NCBI GenBank assembly: GCA_023266215.1
Contig: JAHFRQ010000007.1
Location: forward strand, 18,053 to 82,052
Direction: 5' to 3'
Origin: Gammaproteobacteria bacterium
GTDB taxonomy: Bacteria; Pseudomonadota; Gammaproteobacteria; Coxiellales; Coxiellaceae
Length of the DNA stretch: 64,000 nt
Made by a program: the position numbers and the translations under genes
Shown: in pieces, positions 8,739 to 21,817 of the stretch
Position numbering within the stretch: the first letter of the stretch is position 1
Layout of the letters: each line of letters starts with the position of its first letter
Notes under the pieces: generated by a model
Told to the model about the DNA's origin: nothing
Database searches by the model: none
What the model saw: the letters and a program-made list of their open reading frames with translations, nothing else

Positions 8739-9401
8739 CTAAATCAAATCTTCAGGATAAGTAACTTTAAAATTCTCGCGACACCCTAAAACCATTTTGG
8801 GTTGTAAACCCATTAACTCAACTGCGCTGGACTCATCAGTGATTATTTTTTGATTATCAAGCGCTGACTCAATAGCTTGTTTTAATATTTTATATTTAAA
8901 CATCTGCGGAGTTTGCGCTTGAAATAAATGATCTCTTGAAACTGTCCCAATAATATTATTCTCTGAATCAATTTTTTTGATCGTATCAACAATCGGAATT
9001 CCCAATATGCCGCCAACAGGATGATTTTCGCATTCTAATATTAGTCGATCAATATCCTGCGATTTTAAAAAGGGCCGAGCTGCATCATGCACTAATATAA
9101 AATCACTGTCTTCTGCCATATCTGATAAATAATTCAGGCCATTTAAAACAGATTGTGCGCGTGTATCACCGCCTTGTGTTGTTAGTACTTTTTTAGTATT
9201 TTTTAAATTTAATGTTTTGAATAAATGATCCGCGGGATTTAATGCTACAATAATTTTTTCTATTTTGGGATGAGATCCAAATAAATTAATGATTTTTTCT
9301 AAAATAATCTCATTGTTTATTGCTAAATACTGTTTTGGACAATCCGCATTCATCCTTGCACCAATGCCAGCGGCGGGGATAATGACGAAGTATTTATTCA
9401 T
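8739..9401 (-). CDS. ispD: 2-C-methyl-D-erythritol 4-phosphate cytidylyltransferase
   Basis: Makes CDP-methylerythritol in the MEP isoprenoid pathway. Residues 7-14 (PAAGIGAR) and PKQYL near 22 form the CTP-binding signature; VHDAARPF near 103 and the QTPQMF segment near 155 are also conserved. I start at the ATG just before NKYFVIIPAAG; the longer frame reads into a REP element. It follows ftsB in the usual gammaproteobacterial order. No ispF follows it here. Confidence 0.93.
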   Translation of the reverse strand: MNKYFVIIPAAGIGARMNADCPKQYLAINNEIILEKIINLFGSHPKIEKIIVALNPADHLFKTLNLKNTKKVLTTQGGDTRAQSVLNGLNYLSDMAEDSDFILVHDAARPFLKSQDIDRLILECENHPVGGILGIPIVDTIKKIDSENNIIGTVSRDHLFQAQTPQMFKYKILKQAIESALDNQKIITDESSAVELMGLQPKMVLGCRENFKVTYPEDLI

Positions 9402-9412
9402 AAAATATAAAA

Positions 9413-9450
9413 CCCTCACCCTAACCCTCTCCCGATTACGGGAGAGGGGA
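9413..9450. repeat. REP-type palindrome, copy 2
   Basis: The same element as at 4250, in opposite orientation, lying in the short gap between ftsB and ispD. The palindrome could act as a stem-loop in the ftsB-ispD transcript. Confidence 0.85.
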
Positions 9451-9453
9451 CTT

Positions 9454-9726
9454 TTAAGGCTTCACAATTTGATAAAACGTTTCGCCATTTTTAACCATGC
9501 CTAAATCATTGCGCGCGTGGGCTTCAATTGCTTCGTTGCCGCTACGCAAATCTTTAATTTCTGCGACGAGAATTTGATTCTTTTGGTCTAAATTGGCGTT
9601 AATTTTTTCTTGTTTTACAATACTTTTTTTTAAATCCCAAACGGTTTTAATGCCACCATCCGAAAACCAAAACTCGTATTGGAGCAGGCCCAATAAAAAT
9701 ACCAGTGTGATTAGTATGATTTTCAA
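9454..9726 (-). CDS. ftsB: Cell division protein FtsB
   Basis: A 90-residue single-pass inner-membrane protein: membrane segment at residues 2-18 (IILITLVFLLGLLQYEFWF), then a coiled-coil (residues about 30-62) and the family GMV.NGE.FYQ ending. It joins FtsQ and FtsL to activate septal peptidoglycan synthesis. It sits between eno and ispD, as in other gammaproteobacteria. Confidence 0.93.
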   Translation of the reverse strand: MKIILITLVFLLGLLQYEFWFSDGGIKTVWDLKKSIVKQEKINANLDQKNQILVAEIKDLRSGNEAIEAHARNDLGMVKNGETFYQIVKP

Positions 9727-9750
9727 AAAAGGCCCTCACTAACCGCGTCT

Positions 9751-13516
<3,766 letters not shown>

Positions 13517-13559
13517 AGTTCATTATACGGGCAGAAGACGCAAAGAGGAAGTTAAATTA

Positions 13560-13614
13560 ACCGCGTAATCACCGCGTAATCACCGCGTAATCACCGCGTA
13601 ATCACCGCGTAATT
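13560..13614. repeat. Tandem 11-bp repeat, five copies
   Basis: Five head-to-tail copies of ACCGCGTAATC; the last copy differs in its final base and overlaps the stop codon of the AlbA_2-domain gene. Such a tract is prone to slippage. Confidence 0.95.
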
Positions 13615-15034
13615 ATTTTTTGGCTAAAATAAACCATTTCGCACTTCTGCGCGTCCCTTCAAAATCAATGATGTTAAGTTTTTTCAAGTTCGTGAGATTG
13701 TCTTGCAACGTCCTATCAGCGGGTGGATTTTTTAAGTGCATCGCAATTTCACGCATTGATAAATGCTGAGCCGCCTTACTTAAAATCTTCAAAATGTCCA
13801 TTTCCCTTTCTTTTAATCCATGCAAGTTGCTAAGAGACTCATTTAATTTCGCACCAATGGACTCTTTGAAAACAAATCGAACCAGAAAGCCGTCAGCCTG
13901 CTCTGAAAAAGAGGGTTTTGGCAAACCATGCTCATCGCATAATTTTAGAATACGACGAGTACCACCACCCCATCGATCAATTAATCCTCGAGCAAAAAAT
14001 ACCTGTGAAATCCTTTCGTTTCTTCGACGAGACGGATGTTTTTCACTTAACTGATTAATGGTCAGTCCACCATAAAGATGGCCGACGTTATGAATCTCAA
14101 GGTAGTCATTAAAAATAAGCAACGCAACATCGCCCGATCTTTTTGAGTAATCACGATGAATAATAGAGTTGATAATTGCTTCGCGCACCGCCAATAATGG
14201 TAACGCTGCTTTTTCAATTCGTTCGAATTGATTAGGATTATAATGCGCTGCAATCGGGATGTGTCGCCTTACAAAATCCTGCGCTGCTGATAATATTTGA
14301 AAAGCATTACCGCGCATTTGGATGCTGTCTATTACTTCATCCATCGTGTCATCCACAAATCTACCCATGCGAATAAAACACTGTGAATAATTGGCAGGCA
14401 TCTTTTTCGCAAATAAAACCATCGCAGCATTATTTAATTTACCTTCCTGAATGAGATCAAATTGAGTTAAAATTTCTACTGCATTTTCTGTGTACTCTTC
14501 TTGCGGTATGCGATCCTCATTCAATCCTGCTTTCATTGCTTTGACAATTTCAGTCTGGTCAAGATCATCTATAGTACATTCATTTGCAGTCATAGCCTCC
14601 CACGCCTTTGATATTCCAACATGATCCAATAATAAATGCTTGTACCTCTCAGATGGCATAGGACGAACACCGGACTCTGTTTTAAGATACGGTCTGCCTC
14701 TAAACGTATAAGGGCCATCCTCTTTGGAAGGTTTGCAGAAAAAAACAATAATGTATTTGTCAGAATCGGGTAGCGACACATAATTAATTTCAATGGTCGG
14801 CCACGGATCAAATGTATTGCAAAATTCTGTTAATTTTTTTTTTGTAGAGTCAGTTACTTCAGCGCCGATGATTTTTTTAGAATCCGAGATGCCAATAAAA
14901 CCATGGCCTCCGTTTACATTAAGCATTCCACACAAGGATTTACCAAGTTTCTCTAATTCAGCAATAGATCTTTTATACTCAACAGTTTTAAGCTCGCCAT
15001 GCTTTATAAGCGCTACAATTCGATCGAAATCCAC
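13613..15034 (-). CDS. AlbA_2/Schlafen-type ATP-binding regulator
   Basis: A 473-residue protein. The N-terminal AlbA_2 domain (residues 14-130) shows VEYKRS, GKSLCGMLNVNGG and IGISD. The central RecG-like domain has REAIINSIIHRDYS near residue 284 and the GLIDRWGGGTRRI segment near 347. A winged-helix-like tail follows (ILKILSKAAQHLSMREIAMHL). The family (COG2865) is usually called a predicted transcriptional regulator and is common in accessory DNA and defence neighbourhoods. It stands alone on the minus strand between pyrG and an M20 peptidase. Function is unknown. Confidence 0.8.
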   Translation of the reverse strand: MDFDRIVALIKHGELKTVEYKRSIAELEKLGKSLCGMLNVNGGHGFIGISDSKKIIGAEVTDSTKKKLTEFCNTFDPWPTIEINYVSLPDSDKYIIVFFCKPSKEDGPYTFRGRPYLKTESGVRPMPSERYKHLLLDHVGISKAWEAMTANECTIDDLDQTEIVKAMKAGLNEDRIPQEEYTENAVEILTQFDLIQEGKLNNAAMVLFAKKMPANYSQCFIRMGRFVDDTMDEVIDSIQMRGNAFQILSAAQDFVRRHIPIAAHYNPNQFERIEKAALPLLAVREAIINSIIHRDYSKRSGDVALLIFNDYLEIHNVGHLYGGLTINQLSEKHPSRRRNERISQVFFARGLIDRWGGGTRRILKLCDEHGLPKPSFSEQADGFLVRFVFKESIGAKLNESLSNLHGLKEREMDILKILSKAAQHLSMREIAMHLKNPPADRTLQDNLTNLKKLNIIDFEGTRRSAKWFILAKK

Positions 15035-15182
15035 AAAATAGATCCTTGTATTGACATAGAAATTGCGTGCATTATACAGGAAATGAAATTAAAAATATAA
15101 GATTAGATTAGTCAGATCTTGTTATCTTGTAATTCAAATGACACACTAAGTACTGATTTCAATCAATAATTTGGAACAATTC

Positions 15183-16607
15183 ATGCCAAATCATCAAGCA
15201 AAAATTAAAGCGGGCTTTAATCAATTATCAGAAAAATGGGATAACGAGATTATTCCGGAATTACAACAGTATATTTGCATCCCCAATCAATCACCGCTAT
15301 TTGATCCCCTATGGGAATCGCATGGTTATATGCAACAAGCAATGGATTTAATTGTAAAGTGGTGCGAAAAACAAAAAATTAAAAACAAAAAAATAAAGTT
15401 ATTAAACATTAAAAATAAAACGCCGTTATTATTGATTGAGATACATGGTGATTCAGATAAAACTATTTTGCTCTACGGCCATATGGATAAACAGCCTGCA
15501 ATGACCGGCTGGGATAAAGATTTAGAGCCGTGGAAACCAGTGTTAAAAAATAATAAATTATATGGTCGCGGTGGCGCCGACGATGGTTATGCTATTTTTG
15601 CAGCATTAAGCGCAATTGAATATTTGCAAAATTTAAATATTCCTCATGCGCGCTGCGTGATTATCATTGAGGCATGCGAAGAAAGCGGTAGCACTGACTT
15701 ACCTTTTTATCTTGAAAAAATAAAAGCTGATATTGGCACGCCCGATTTTATTATTTGCTTGGATTCTGAATGCGGTAATTACGAACAATTATGGAGCACT
15801 ACTTCACTACGCGGAATAATAGGCGGAAAATTAAAAATTGATATGTTACAAAATGGCTTGCATTCGGGTTATGCTAGCGGCGTTGTGCCATCGGTTTTTG
15901 ATATCGCCAGAATTTTATTAGATCGCATTTCAGACCCAAATACAGCTCAAATAAAATTAGATGCCTTGAACGTAAATATTCCCGTACAAAGAATTAAGCA
16001 AGCGGAATTTGCGGCAAAAACACTGGGCGATCAAATCAAACAAGATATTGCTTTTGTCAATCACGCAGAACCCATCTGCAATAATAATGCAGAATTAATT
16101 CTCAATAGATCATGGCGACCCGCGTTAAGCATTATTGGCGCAGACGGCATTCCCAGTTGTGAAAACGCAGGCAATGTCACACTACCCTCAATCACCTTAA
16201 AATTATCCATGCGTGTTCCACCCACTTGTGATATTACAAAAGCAAATAGTGCGCTTAAAAAAATACTAGAAGAAAATCCGCCTTTTCACGCGCAAATTAG
16301 TTATTCTGCAAATGAGGTAGGCGCAGGCTGGAATGCGCCTGAATTAGCAAACTGGCTAGAAAAAGCAAATAATCACGCCTCTGATTTATTTTTTCAAAAA
16401 CCGGCGGCTTATTTAGGCATTGGCGGAACGATTCCGTTTATGGGCATGCTGGGTCATTTATTTCCCGAGGCGCAATTTTTAATTACTGGCGTGCTGGGCC
16501 CTCAATCCAACGCACATGGGCCCAATGAATTTTTACATATCGATTACGTAAAAAAATTAACCGGCTGCATAGCGAGCATCATTGCAGAACACGCACAAAT
16601 TATATGA
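15183..16607 (+). CDS. M20-family metallopeptidase (dipeptidase-like)
   Basis: A 474-residue zinc peptidase of the M20 family. Metal-binding and catalytic motifs are in order: GHMDKQP near residue 98, GRGGADDGY near 131, the EACEESGS glutamates near 162, DSE near 190 and HGPNEF near 454. The length fits the large M20 dipeptidase/carnosinase branch rather than ArgE or DapE. I start at the ATG preceded by GGAA at a suitable distance; a TTG twelve bases upstream is the alternative. It precedes nadB on the same strand. Confidence 0.88.
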   Translation: MPNHQAKIKAGFNQLSEKWDNEIIPELQQYICIPNQSPLFDPLWESHGYMQQAMDLIVKWCEKQKIKNKKIKLLNIKNKTPLLLIEIHGDSDKTILLYGHMDKQPAMTGWDKDLEPWKPVLKNNKLYGRGGADDGYAIFAALSAIEYLQNLNIPHARCVIIIEACEESGSTDLPFYLEKIKADIGTPDFIICLDSECGNYEQLWSTTSLRGIIGGKLKIDMLQNGLHSGYASGVVPSVFDIARILLDRISDPNTAQIKLDALNVNIPVQRIKQAEFAAKTLGDQIKQDIAFVNHAEPICNNNAELILNRSWRPALSIIGADGIPSCENAGNVTLPSITLKLSMRVPPTCDITKANSALKKILEENPPFHAQISYSANEVGAGWNAPELANWLEKANNHASDLFFQKPAAYLGIGGTIPFMGMLGHLFPEAQFLITGVLGPQSNAHGPNEFLHIDYVKKLTGCIASIIAEHAQII

Positions 16608-16642
16608 TACACTTGCGCAATTTTTTAATTTAGGCGAAAAAT

Positions 16643-18187
16643 ATGCAAGATTTCGATGTATTGATCATCGGCAGCGGCGCTGCAGGATTGGGCGTTGCAT
16701 TAAGCCTGCCAGACACTATTTCAATCGCCCTGATCACCAAAGATGCGCTTGAAACAGGTGCCTCACCTCGCGCACAAGGCGGCATTGCAGCCGTCATGGA
16801 CAGTCACGACAATTTAGAAGCGCACGTTCAAGATACATTTATTGCAGGTGCTGGTTTATGCGATGAAAAAGCGGTGCGATTTACGGTGTATCAAGCAAAA
16901 AAAGCGATCGATTGGTTAATTGCACAAGGTGTTAAATTTAATAAAAATCCAGGCTCCGAAGCATTTCACCTTACACAGGAAGGCGGCCACAGTCATCGCC
17001 GTATTTTGCATGCCGCCGATAAAACGGGCAACGAAGTAATTACCAATTTGGCAGTGCAAATTTCAAGACGCAAAAATATTACTTGTTTAACAGAGCACAC
17101 AGCCATTGATTTAATATTAGAAAAAAATATTTGTGTTGGCGTATCGCTATTAAATAACAAAACAGCTGAAATAAAAAATATTTATTCTAAAATAATCATG
17201 CTGGCAACAGGAGGTGCATCGAGTATTTATTTGCATGCGAGCAATCCTGATGCAAATTCAGGCGACGGCATTGCAATGGCGTATCGCGCTGGCGCTGCTG
17301 TTTCACACTTAGAATTTCACCAGTTTCATCCGACGTGTTTATATCACAAAGACGCTGATTCTTTTTTAATTTCAGAAGCTATTCGCGGCGAAGGCGGAAT
17401 TTTAAAGCTAAAAAATGGCGAAGCCTTTATGGAAAAATATGATGCGCGAAAGGAATTGGCGCCGCGCGATATTGTCACACGTGCCATTAATGCTGAAATG
17501 AAAAAAAATAATTGTGATTGTGTTTTTTTGGATGTAACACATCTATCGCCTGAAAAAATTAAATCTCATTTTCCGACGATTTATACAAAATGCTTATCGC
17601 TAGGCATTGATATTACCAAAGAATTAATCCCGGTTGTGCCGGCTGCGCATTATACGTGCGGTGGCGTTAAAACTGATTTACATGGCCAAACCAATATCAC
17701 TAATTTATTTGCAGCGGGCGAAGTGGCGTTCACGGGTTTGCATGGTGCCAATCGCATGGCAAGCAACTCTTTGTTGGAATGCGTTGTGTTTGCAGCCAGT
17801 GCAGCACAAAAAATTCAAGAAAAATTACCGACTATTTCATTAAATACTACACACGCAGTCGCACCCAAAGCCTTTCAGAACCCGAGCACGTCCCAAATCT
17901 TTCAGAACCCGAGCGCTAGCGAAGGGGAATATCTATCACTCATCCACCAAATCAAAACCATCATGTGGGAAAAAGTCGGTATTATTCGAAATAATAAAGA
18001 TTTAAATTTAGCGCAACAAAAAATAAGTGAAATTCAAACAATAATAGAAAAATTATATCGAAGTAATAATACGCATCGAACATTAATAGAAGCGCGAAAT
18101 TTAGCGTTGGTTTCAAGTTTAGTGATTCAACATGCCTTAGCACGCAAAGAAAGCCGTGGATTGCATTTTAATACAGATTATCCATAG
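16643..18187 (+). CDS. nadB: L-aspartate oxidase
   Basis: The first enzyme of de novo NAD synthesis, oxidising L-aspartate to iminoaspartate with FAD. The N-terminal dinucleotide-binding GSGAAGLG at residues 9-16, the SPRAQGGIAA segment near 41, EFHQFHPT near 225, SEAIRGEGG near 246, RDIVTRAI near 274 and HYTCGGV near 335 all match NadB. The stretch around residues 411-430 (FQNPSTSQIFQNPSASEGEY) is not expected in the family; it comes from two copies of a dispersed repeat translated in frame, just before the C-terminal helical domain. nadA and nadC are not nearby. Confidence 0.94.
   Translation: MQDFDVLIIGSGAAGLGVALSLPDTISIALITKDALETGASPRAQGGIAAVMDSHDNLEAHVQDTFIAGAGLCDEKAVRFTVYQAKKAIDWLIAQGVKFNKNPGSEAFHLTQEGGHSHRRILHAADKTGNEVITNLAVQISRRKNITCLTEHTAIDLILEKNICVGVSLLNNKTAEIKNIYSKIIMLATGGASSIYLHASNPDANSGDGIAMAYRAGAAVSHLEFHQFHPTCLYHKDADSFLISEAIRGEGGILKLKNGEAFMEKYDARKELAPRDIVTRAINAEMKKNNCDCVFLDVTHLSPEKIKSHFPTIYTKCLSLGIDITKELIPVVPAAHYTCGGVKTDLHGQTNITNLFAAGEVAFTGLHGANRMASNSLLECVVFAASAAQKIQEKLPTISLNTTHAVAPKAFQNPSTSQIFQNPSASEGEYLSLIHQIKTIMWEKVGIIRNNKDLNLAQQKISEIQTIIEKLYRSNNTHRTLIEARNLALVSSLVIQHALARKESRGLHFNTDYP
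17905..17931 (+). repeat. In-frame inserted repeat inside nadB
   Basis: A 27-bp element nearly identical to 6507-6533 in an unrelated gene. A partial copy (TTCAGAACCCGAGC) lies 27 bases upstream at 17874-17887, so two units stand in tandem. Both are translated in frame. Confidence 0.8.
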
Positions 18188-18600
18188 TAAGAAATCCGAG
18201 AAATCCTAGCGCATCGTTTAAGTGTTTTGAATAAATTTTTCTGAACGCTGTCTTTAAAAACAAGCAACTTAAAATGCTTATTATTACTCTCTGATTTAAA
18301 GTATAACATGCAAAAATAGCGTGCAATAACACTGTTACCCAATAACTCAACCGTCTCAACATGATTATTTAAAAAATCAATCTTCCATTGCTGATCTGTT
18401 GTAAACACTAATGATACATGAGATCTGCTGTTTCCTTGCTTTAAAAAAAATACAAAAGAAATAAAAGTTAACATAAATAAGATACTAAAAAGCAGGGTAT
18501 TAAAACTCAACCAAAAACAAATTAAAGCAAAAATATGCACGCAGAATAAATACCAAAAGAATATTTTTGATGCGTGTAGTCTAAAAACAGATTCGGTCAT
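18178..18600 (-). CDS. Small membrane protein, YgfX/CptA-like
   Basis: A 140-residue protein with two membrane segments (residues about 13-30 and 34-54), a short basic loop and a soluble C-terminal part containing W-K-I, LLGNSVIARYFCMLYFK and LLVFKDSV. This layout fits the YgfX family, the membrane partner of SdhE that was also described as the CptA toxin. No sdhE lies beside it. It ends ten bases inside the end of nadB on the opposite strand. Similarity is recognised by pattern only, so the name is tentative. Confidence 0.6.
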   Translation of the reverse strand: MTESVFRLHASKIFFWYLFCVHIFALICFWLSFNTLLFSILFMLTFISFVFFLKQGNSRSHVSLVFTTDQQWKIDFLNNHVETVELLGNSVIARYFCMLYFKSESNNKHFKLLVFKDSVQKNLFKTLKRCARISRISYYG

Positions 18601-18606
18601 AACAGC

Positions 18607-19074
18607 TTATCGCATGACATCAGGTGAAATAAACCATTCGATCATAAATCGTTGTGGTGCAAAATGATCCAAACAAACAATGCTGCCCGGCTGAAAATCG
18701 ACGATGGGCTCATGGTCGACCTGATTGATCAATATTTTATTGATGAGCTGAAAGAGCATGGGCAAGTGACCTACCAATAACGTATTTTCTCGCCACGTTT
18801 TTGAGAGCGCCACAATAGCATCAATTGAACCATGCTCAGCCAGCAATTCGGGGCTGGCAATTACCTTCGGCACATTCAAGACTTTGGCCATAATTTCTGC
18901 CGTTTCTTGCGCTCTTAAAATACCACTGTGAATAATTTGTGTAATCGAATTATCGCAATTCTGCAAGCGTCTTGCCATCATGGCAATATCATGACTGCCA
19001 TTTTGTGTTAAGCCGCGCTTTGGATCAATATCTGCGCTTGCCGCCATACCATGGCGCATCACATATAATTTCAT
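18607..19074 (-). CDS. sixA: Phosphohistidine phosphatase SixA
   Basis: A 155-residue histidine phosphatase that begins MKLYVMRHGMA with the catalytic RHG motif. HSGILRAQETAEIM near residue 56 and LVGHLPML near 104 give the second catalytic histidine and arginine. SixA removes phosphate from histidines of phosphorelay proteins. The start is the ATG at MKLYVMRHG; a longer frame has no family support. Confidence 0.88.
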   Translation of the reverse strand: MKLYVMRHGMAASADIDPKRGLTQNGSHDIAMMARRLQNCDNSITQIIHSGILRAQETAEIMAKVLNVPKVIASPELLAEHGSIDAIVALSKTWRENTLLVGHLPMLFQLINKILINQVDHEPIVDFQPGSIVCLDHFAPQRFMIEWFISPDVMR

Positions 19075-19184
19075 AAAAACTCCGTTCTGGTTATTAAGCC
19101 GCACCAGAAATATCATACCTTTTTCCTACAAACAAGATCATGGTATGATTCGGGCTTCTTAATGAGTTCGCCTGGGAGCATTTC

Positions 19185-21023
19185 ATGGTGCAGTGCGCAA
19201 AAATTACCTATCTCGACGGAATCCGTCTCTATCGCGCGATTGTGGCCGGCATTCGACAAGTTATCTCAAAACAAGAACATCTCAACAATATCAACGTATT
19301 TCCTGTTCCCGACCGCGATACAGGCACGAATATGGCCTTGACGCTCAATGCCATTTTAGAAAGCACGTATTCGCATCATGATTCCAGCATTCACGAATTG
19401 CTCGACACCGTGGCAAACGCAGCTTTAAATGGCGCGCGCGGAAATTCTGGCGCCATTTTAGCGCAATTTTTTCAAGGTTTAAGCGAAGGTGCAAAAACAG
19501 TTGATAAAAAAATGACGACACAAAATTTTGTTGCGGCGATTGCAACCGCTGTTAATTTTGCGCATCGTGCTTTATCTCAACCCAAGGAAGGCACTATTTT
19601 AACGGTTATTCGCGATTTTTCAGATGAAATTACACATCAGCAACTTTCCAATCAAACGGTTGATTTTGTTGTGTTGTTATCGCTGGGTATTCTGCGCGCT
19701 GAAAAATCATTGCAAAATACAATGGTTCAATTAAAAGAACTAAAAAAAGCAGGTGTTGTTGATGCGGGCGCACAAGGATTTGTTGAATTTTTAAATGGCA
19801 TTTATAGTTTTATTTTAAATGGCTCCATTAAGCAATTACACGAAGAAACAAACGATATTAATATTATTGAAACCAAAAATGATTTGTCACATGAAATTGA
19901 CGAGCGCTTTCGCTACTGCACAGAATGCTTGATTAATAAAAAAGGTGAACGGGATATTAATCATGATGAATTGCGTCATATTTTAGATGAAATGGGCGAC
20001 AGTTTAATTGTAGCGGGCTCCAAAAATAAAACTAAAATTCATATTCACACCAATGATCCCACCAACATTTTTGAAGTGTGTAGACAATTTGGTGATATTT
20101 CAGGCGAAAAAGCAGATGACATGATCCATCAGCAAAAATCGTTTTCGAATCGTAAAAATAAAGTCGCCATCTTAACGGATTCTGCTGCGGACTTACCAGA
20201 ATCTGTTATTTCAGAATTACATATTCACGTTGTACCTATTTTAATTAATTTTGGCACCCAAACTTTTTTGGATAAAATTTCAATCACACCCAAAGAACTG
20301 CATCATGCTTTAAAAAATAATAATATTCATCCCACTACATCGCAACCCAGTTTTGGTGATTTTCACCGGCAATACCAATATCTTGCAACGCATTATAACG
20401 CAACAATTGCTTTGCATGTTCCTGCAAAATTATCAGGCACGCTCAGCAGCTCTCAAAAAGCAGCTGAAAAAATGTTATCGCCTAATCAAATTTCCGTCAT
20501 TGACTCAATGAGCACCTCATCTGGTCAAGGCTTAATTGTGATGGCAGCTGCAGAGGCGGCGCAAGCTGGTGCTTCTCACGATGAAATTATTGAGCTGGTT
20601 AAAAATATTATTCCCAAAACAAAATTTTATGCTGCCATTACACATTTAGATTATCTAGTACGTGGCGGGCGTTTATCGCTTAAATTAAAGTGGGTTCTAG
20701 ATTTTTTAAAACTCGTTCCTATTATTACTGTTGTTGAACCTGGCGCTGTTAAATCATCTGGATTTTTATTCGGGAAAAAAAATCTTGCAGAAAAAATGTT
20801 TCAATTATTAAGAAAAAAAATAGATATGACGAAAACATATCGTATTTCAATTGTGCACACAGACTATGAGTCCATCGCGCATCATCTTGAAACACTAATC
20901 AAAAAAAACTTGCCCAATGTAGATAAATTATTTGTACTGCCTTGCTGTGCCAGTTTAGCAGTTCACGCAGGCCCTGGCGCACTCGGATTTGCGGTGCAGG
21001 AAATGCTTGAAATCCCCTCATAA
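19185..21023 (+). CDS. DAK2-DegV fusion: fatty acid kinase FakA joined to FakB
   Basis: A 612-residue protein. Residues 1 to about 200 are a DAK2 (FakA-type) nucleotide-binding domain with VPDRDTGTNM near 43 and NGARGNSGAILAQ near 84 (the usual family form is PDGDTGTNM, so one residue differs). Residues about 320 to the end are a DegV (FakB) fatty-acid-binding domain with ILTDSAADLP, SQPSFGDF, SGTLSSS and RGGRLS. In Firmicutes these are separate proteins that phosphorylate exogenous fatty acids; the fusion suggests a self-contained fatty acid kinase. It directly precedes the pantothenate genes. Confidence 0.88.
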   Translation: MVQCAKITYLDGIRLYRAIVAGIRQVISKQEHLNNINVFPVPDRDTGTNMALTLNAILESTYSHHDSSIHELLDTVANAALNGARGNSGAILAQFFQGLSEGAKTVDKKMTTQNFVAAIATAVNFAHRALSQPKEGTILTVIRDFSDEITHQQLSNQTVDFVVLLSLGILRAEKSLQNTMVQLKELKKAGVVDAGAQGFVEFLNGIYSFILNGSIKQLHEETNDINIIETKNDLSHEIDERFRYCTECLINKKGERDINHDELRHILDEMGDSLIVAGSKNKTKIHIHTNDPTNIFEVCRQFGDISGEKADDMIHQQKSFSNRKNKVAILTDSAADLPESVISELHIHVVPILINFGTQTFLDKISITPKELHHALKNNNIHPTTSQPSFGDFHRQYQYLATHYNATIALHVPAKLSGTLSSSQKAAEKMLSPNQISVIDSMSTSSGQGLIVMAAAEAAQAGASHDEIIELVKNIIPKTKFYAAITHLDYLVRGGRLSLKLKWVLDFLKLVPIITVVEPGAVKSSGFLFGKKNLAEKMFQLLRKKIDMTKTYRISIVHTDYESIAHHLETLIKKNLPNVDKLFVLPCCASLAVHAGPGALGFAVQEMLEIPS

Positions 21024-21070
21024 CTACTTTACTATGCCGAACAAAGCGCAAGCTGAGAGGACTTGATGTC

Positions 21071-21817
21071 GTGAGACAAGTACCAAAATATTTGATTCCC
21101 AGATATTTGATTATTGGCGACGGCCGAATGGCCAAGCATATGTGTCATTATCTTAGTCACTTAGGTCTGCATTTTAATAACTGGGCAAGATCAAAAAATT
21201 CAATAGAAACACTGAGTTCCAAGCTGTCGCATGCAACACATGTTTTAATTTTAATTCATGATGACTGCATTGATCAATTTATTCAAAACAATATCAATCT
21301 GAGCCAACAGAAACCTATATTGGTTCATTTTTCTGGAAATTTAATTTCACCCTATGCTTACTCTGCACACCCATTGCAGAGTTTTTCAGAGCAATTATAC
21401 GAGCCTGAGCAATACAGAAAAATTCCATTTATTATTGAGTCACATAACTTAGAGTTTGATGAGCTATTACCAGCCTTTAATAACCCGCATTATAAAATTA
21501 ATCGCGCTGATAAAAATTATTACCATGCGATGTGTGTCATGGCCAATAATTTTACGACGTTGTTGTGGCAAAAATTTTTCTCAGAAATGCAGTGTAAATT
21601 TAAAATTAAAATAGAAGACCTACAGCCTTTTTTGGATCAAACATTTATTAATATAAAAGAAGATCTTCAAAATGCACTGACAGGACCTATTGTCAGAAAA
21701 GATACGAAAACGTTACTGAATGATTTAAAAGCGCTAAGTAGCGATAATTTTTATAGTATTTTTAAAACTTTTATTAACACATTTACACAGGAAGCAATTG
21801 ATGAAAAACATTTTTGA
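21071..21817 (+). CDS. panG: PanG-type ketopantoate reductase (DUF2520 Rossmann protein)
   Basis: A 248-residue protein with an N-terminal Rossmann fold (LIIGDGRMAKHM near residue 13), the HFSGNLISPYAYSAHPLQSF segment near 94 and a C-terminal helical DUF2520-like domain. No panE-like protein is present in this operon, and the gene precedes panB and panC. In Francisella a Rossmann/DUF2520 protein called PanG fills the ketopantoate reductase step. This gene fits that role by position and fold. The start is GTG; it overlaps panB by 17 bases. Confidence 0.72.
   Translation: MRQVPKYLIPRYLIIGDGRMAKHMCHYLSHLGLHFNNWARSKNSIETLSSKLSHATHVLILIHDDCIDQFIQNNINLSQQKPILVHFSGNLISPYAYSAHPLQSFSEQLYEPEQYRKIPFIIESHNLEFDELLPAFNNPHYKINRADKNYYHAMCVMANNFTTLLWQKFFSEMQCKFKIKIEDLQPFLDQTFINIKEDLQNALTGPIVRKDTKTLLNDLKALSSDNFYSIFKTFINTFTQEAIDEKHF

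Noticed and set aside
13560..13614. Five 11-bp units considered as plasmid-type iterons
   Set aside because: No replication gene is adjacent, and the unit shows no DnaA box or AT-rich segment. It is more likely a slippage-prone tandem repeat.
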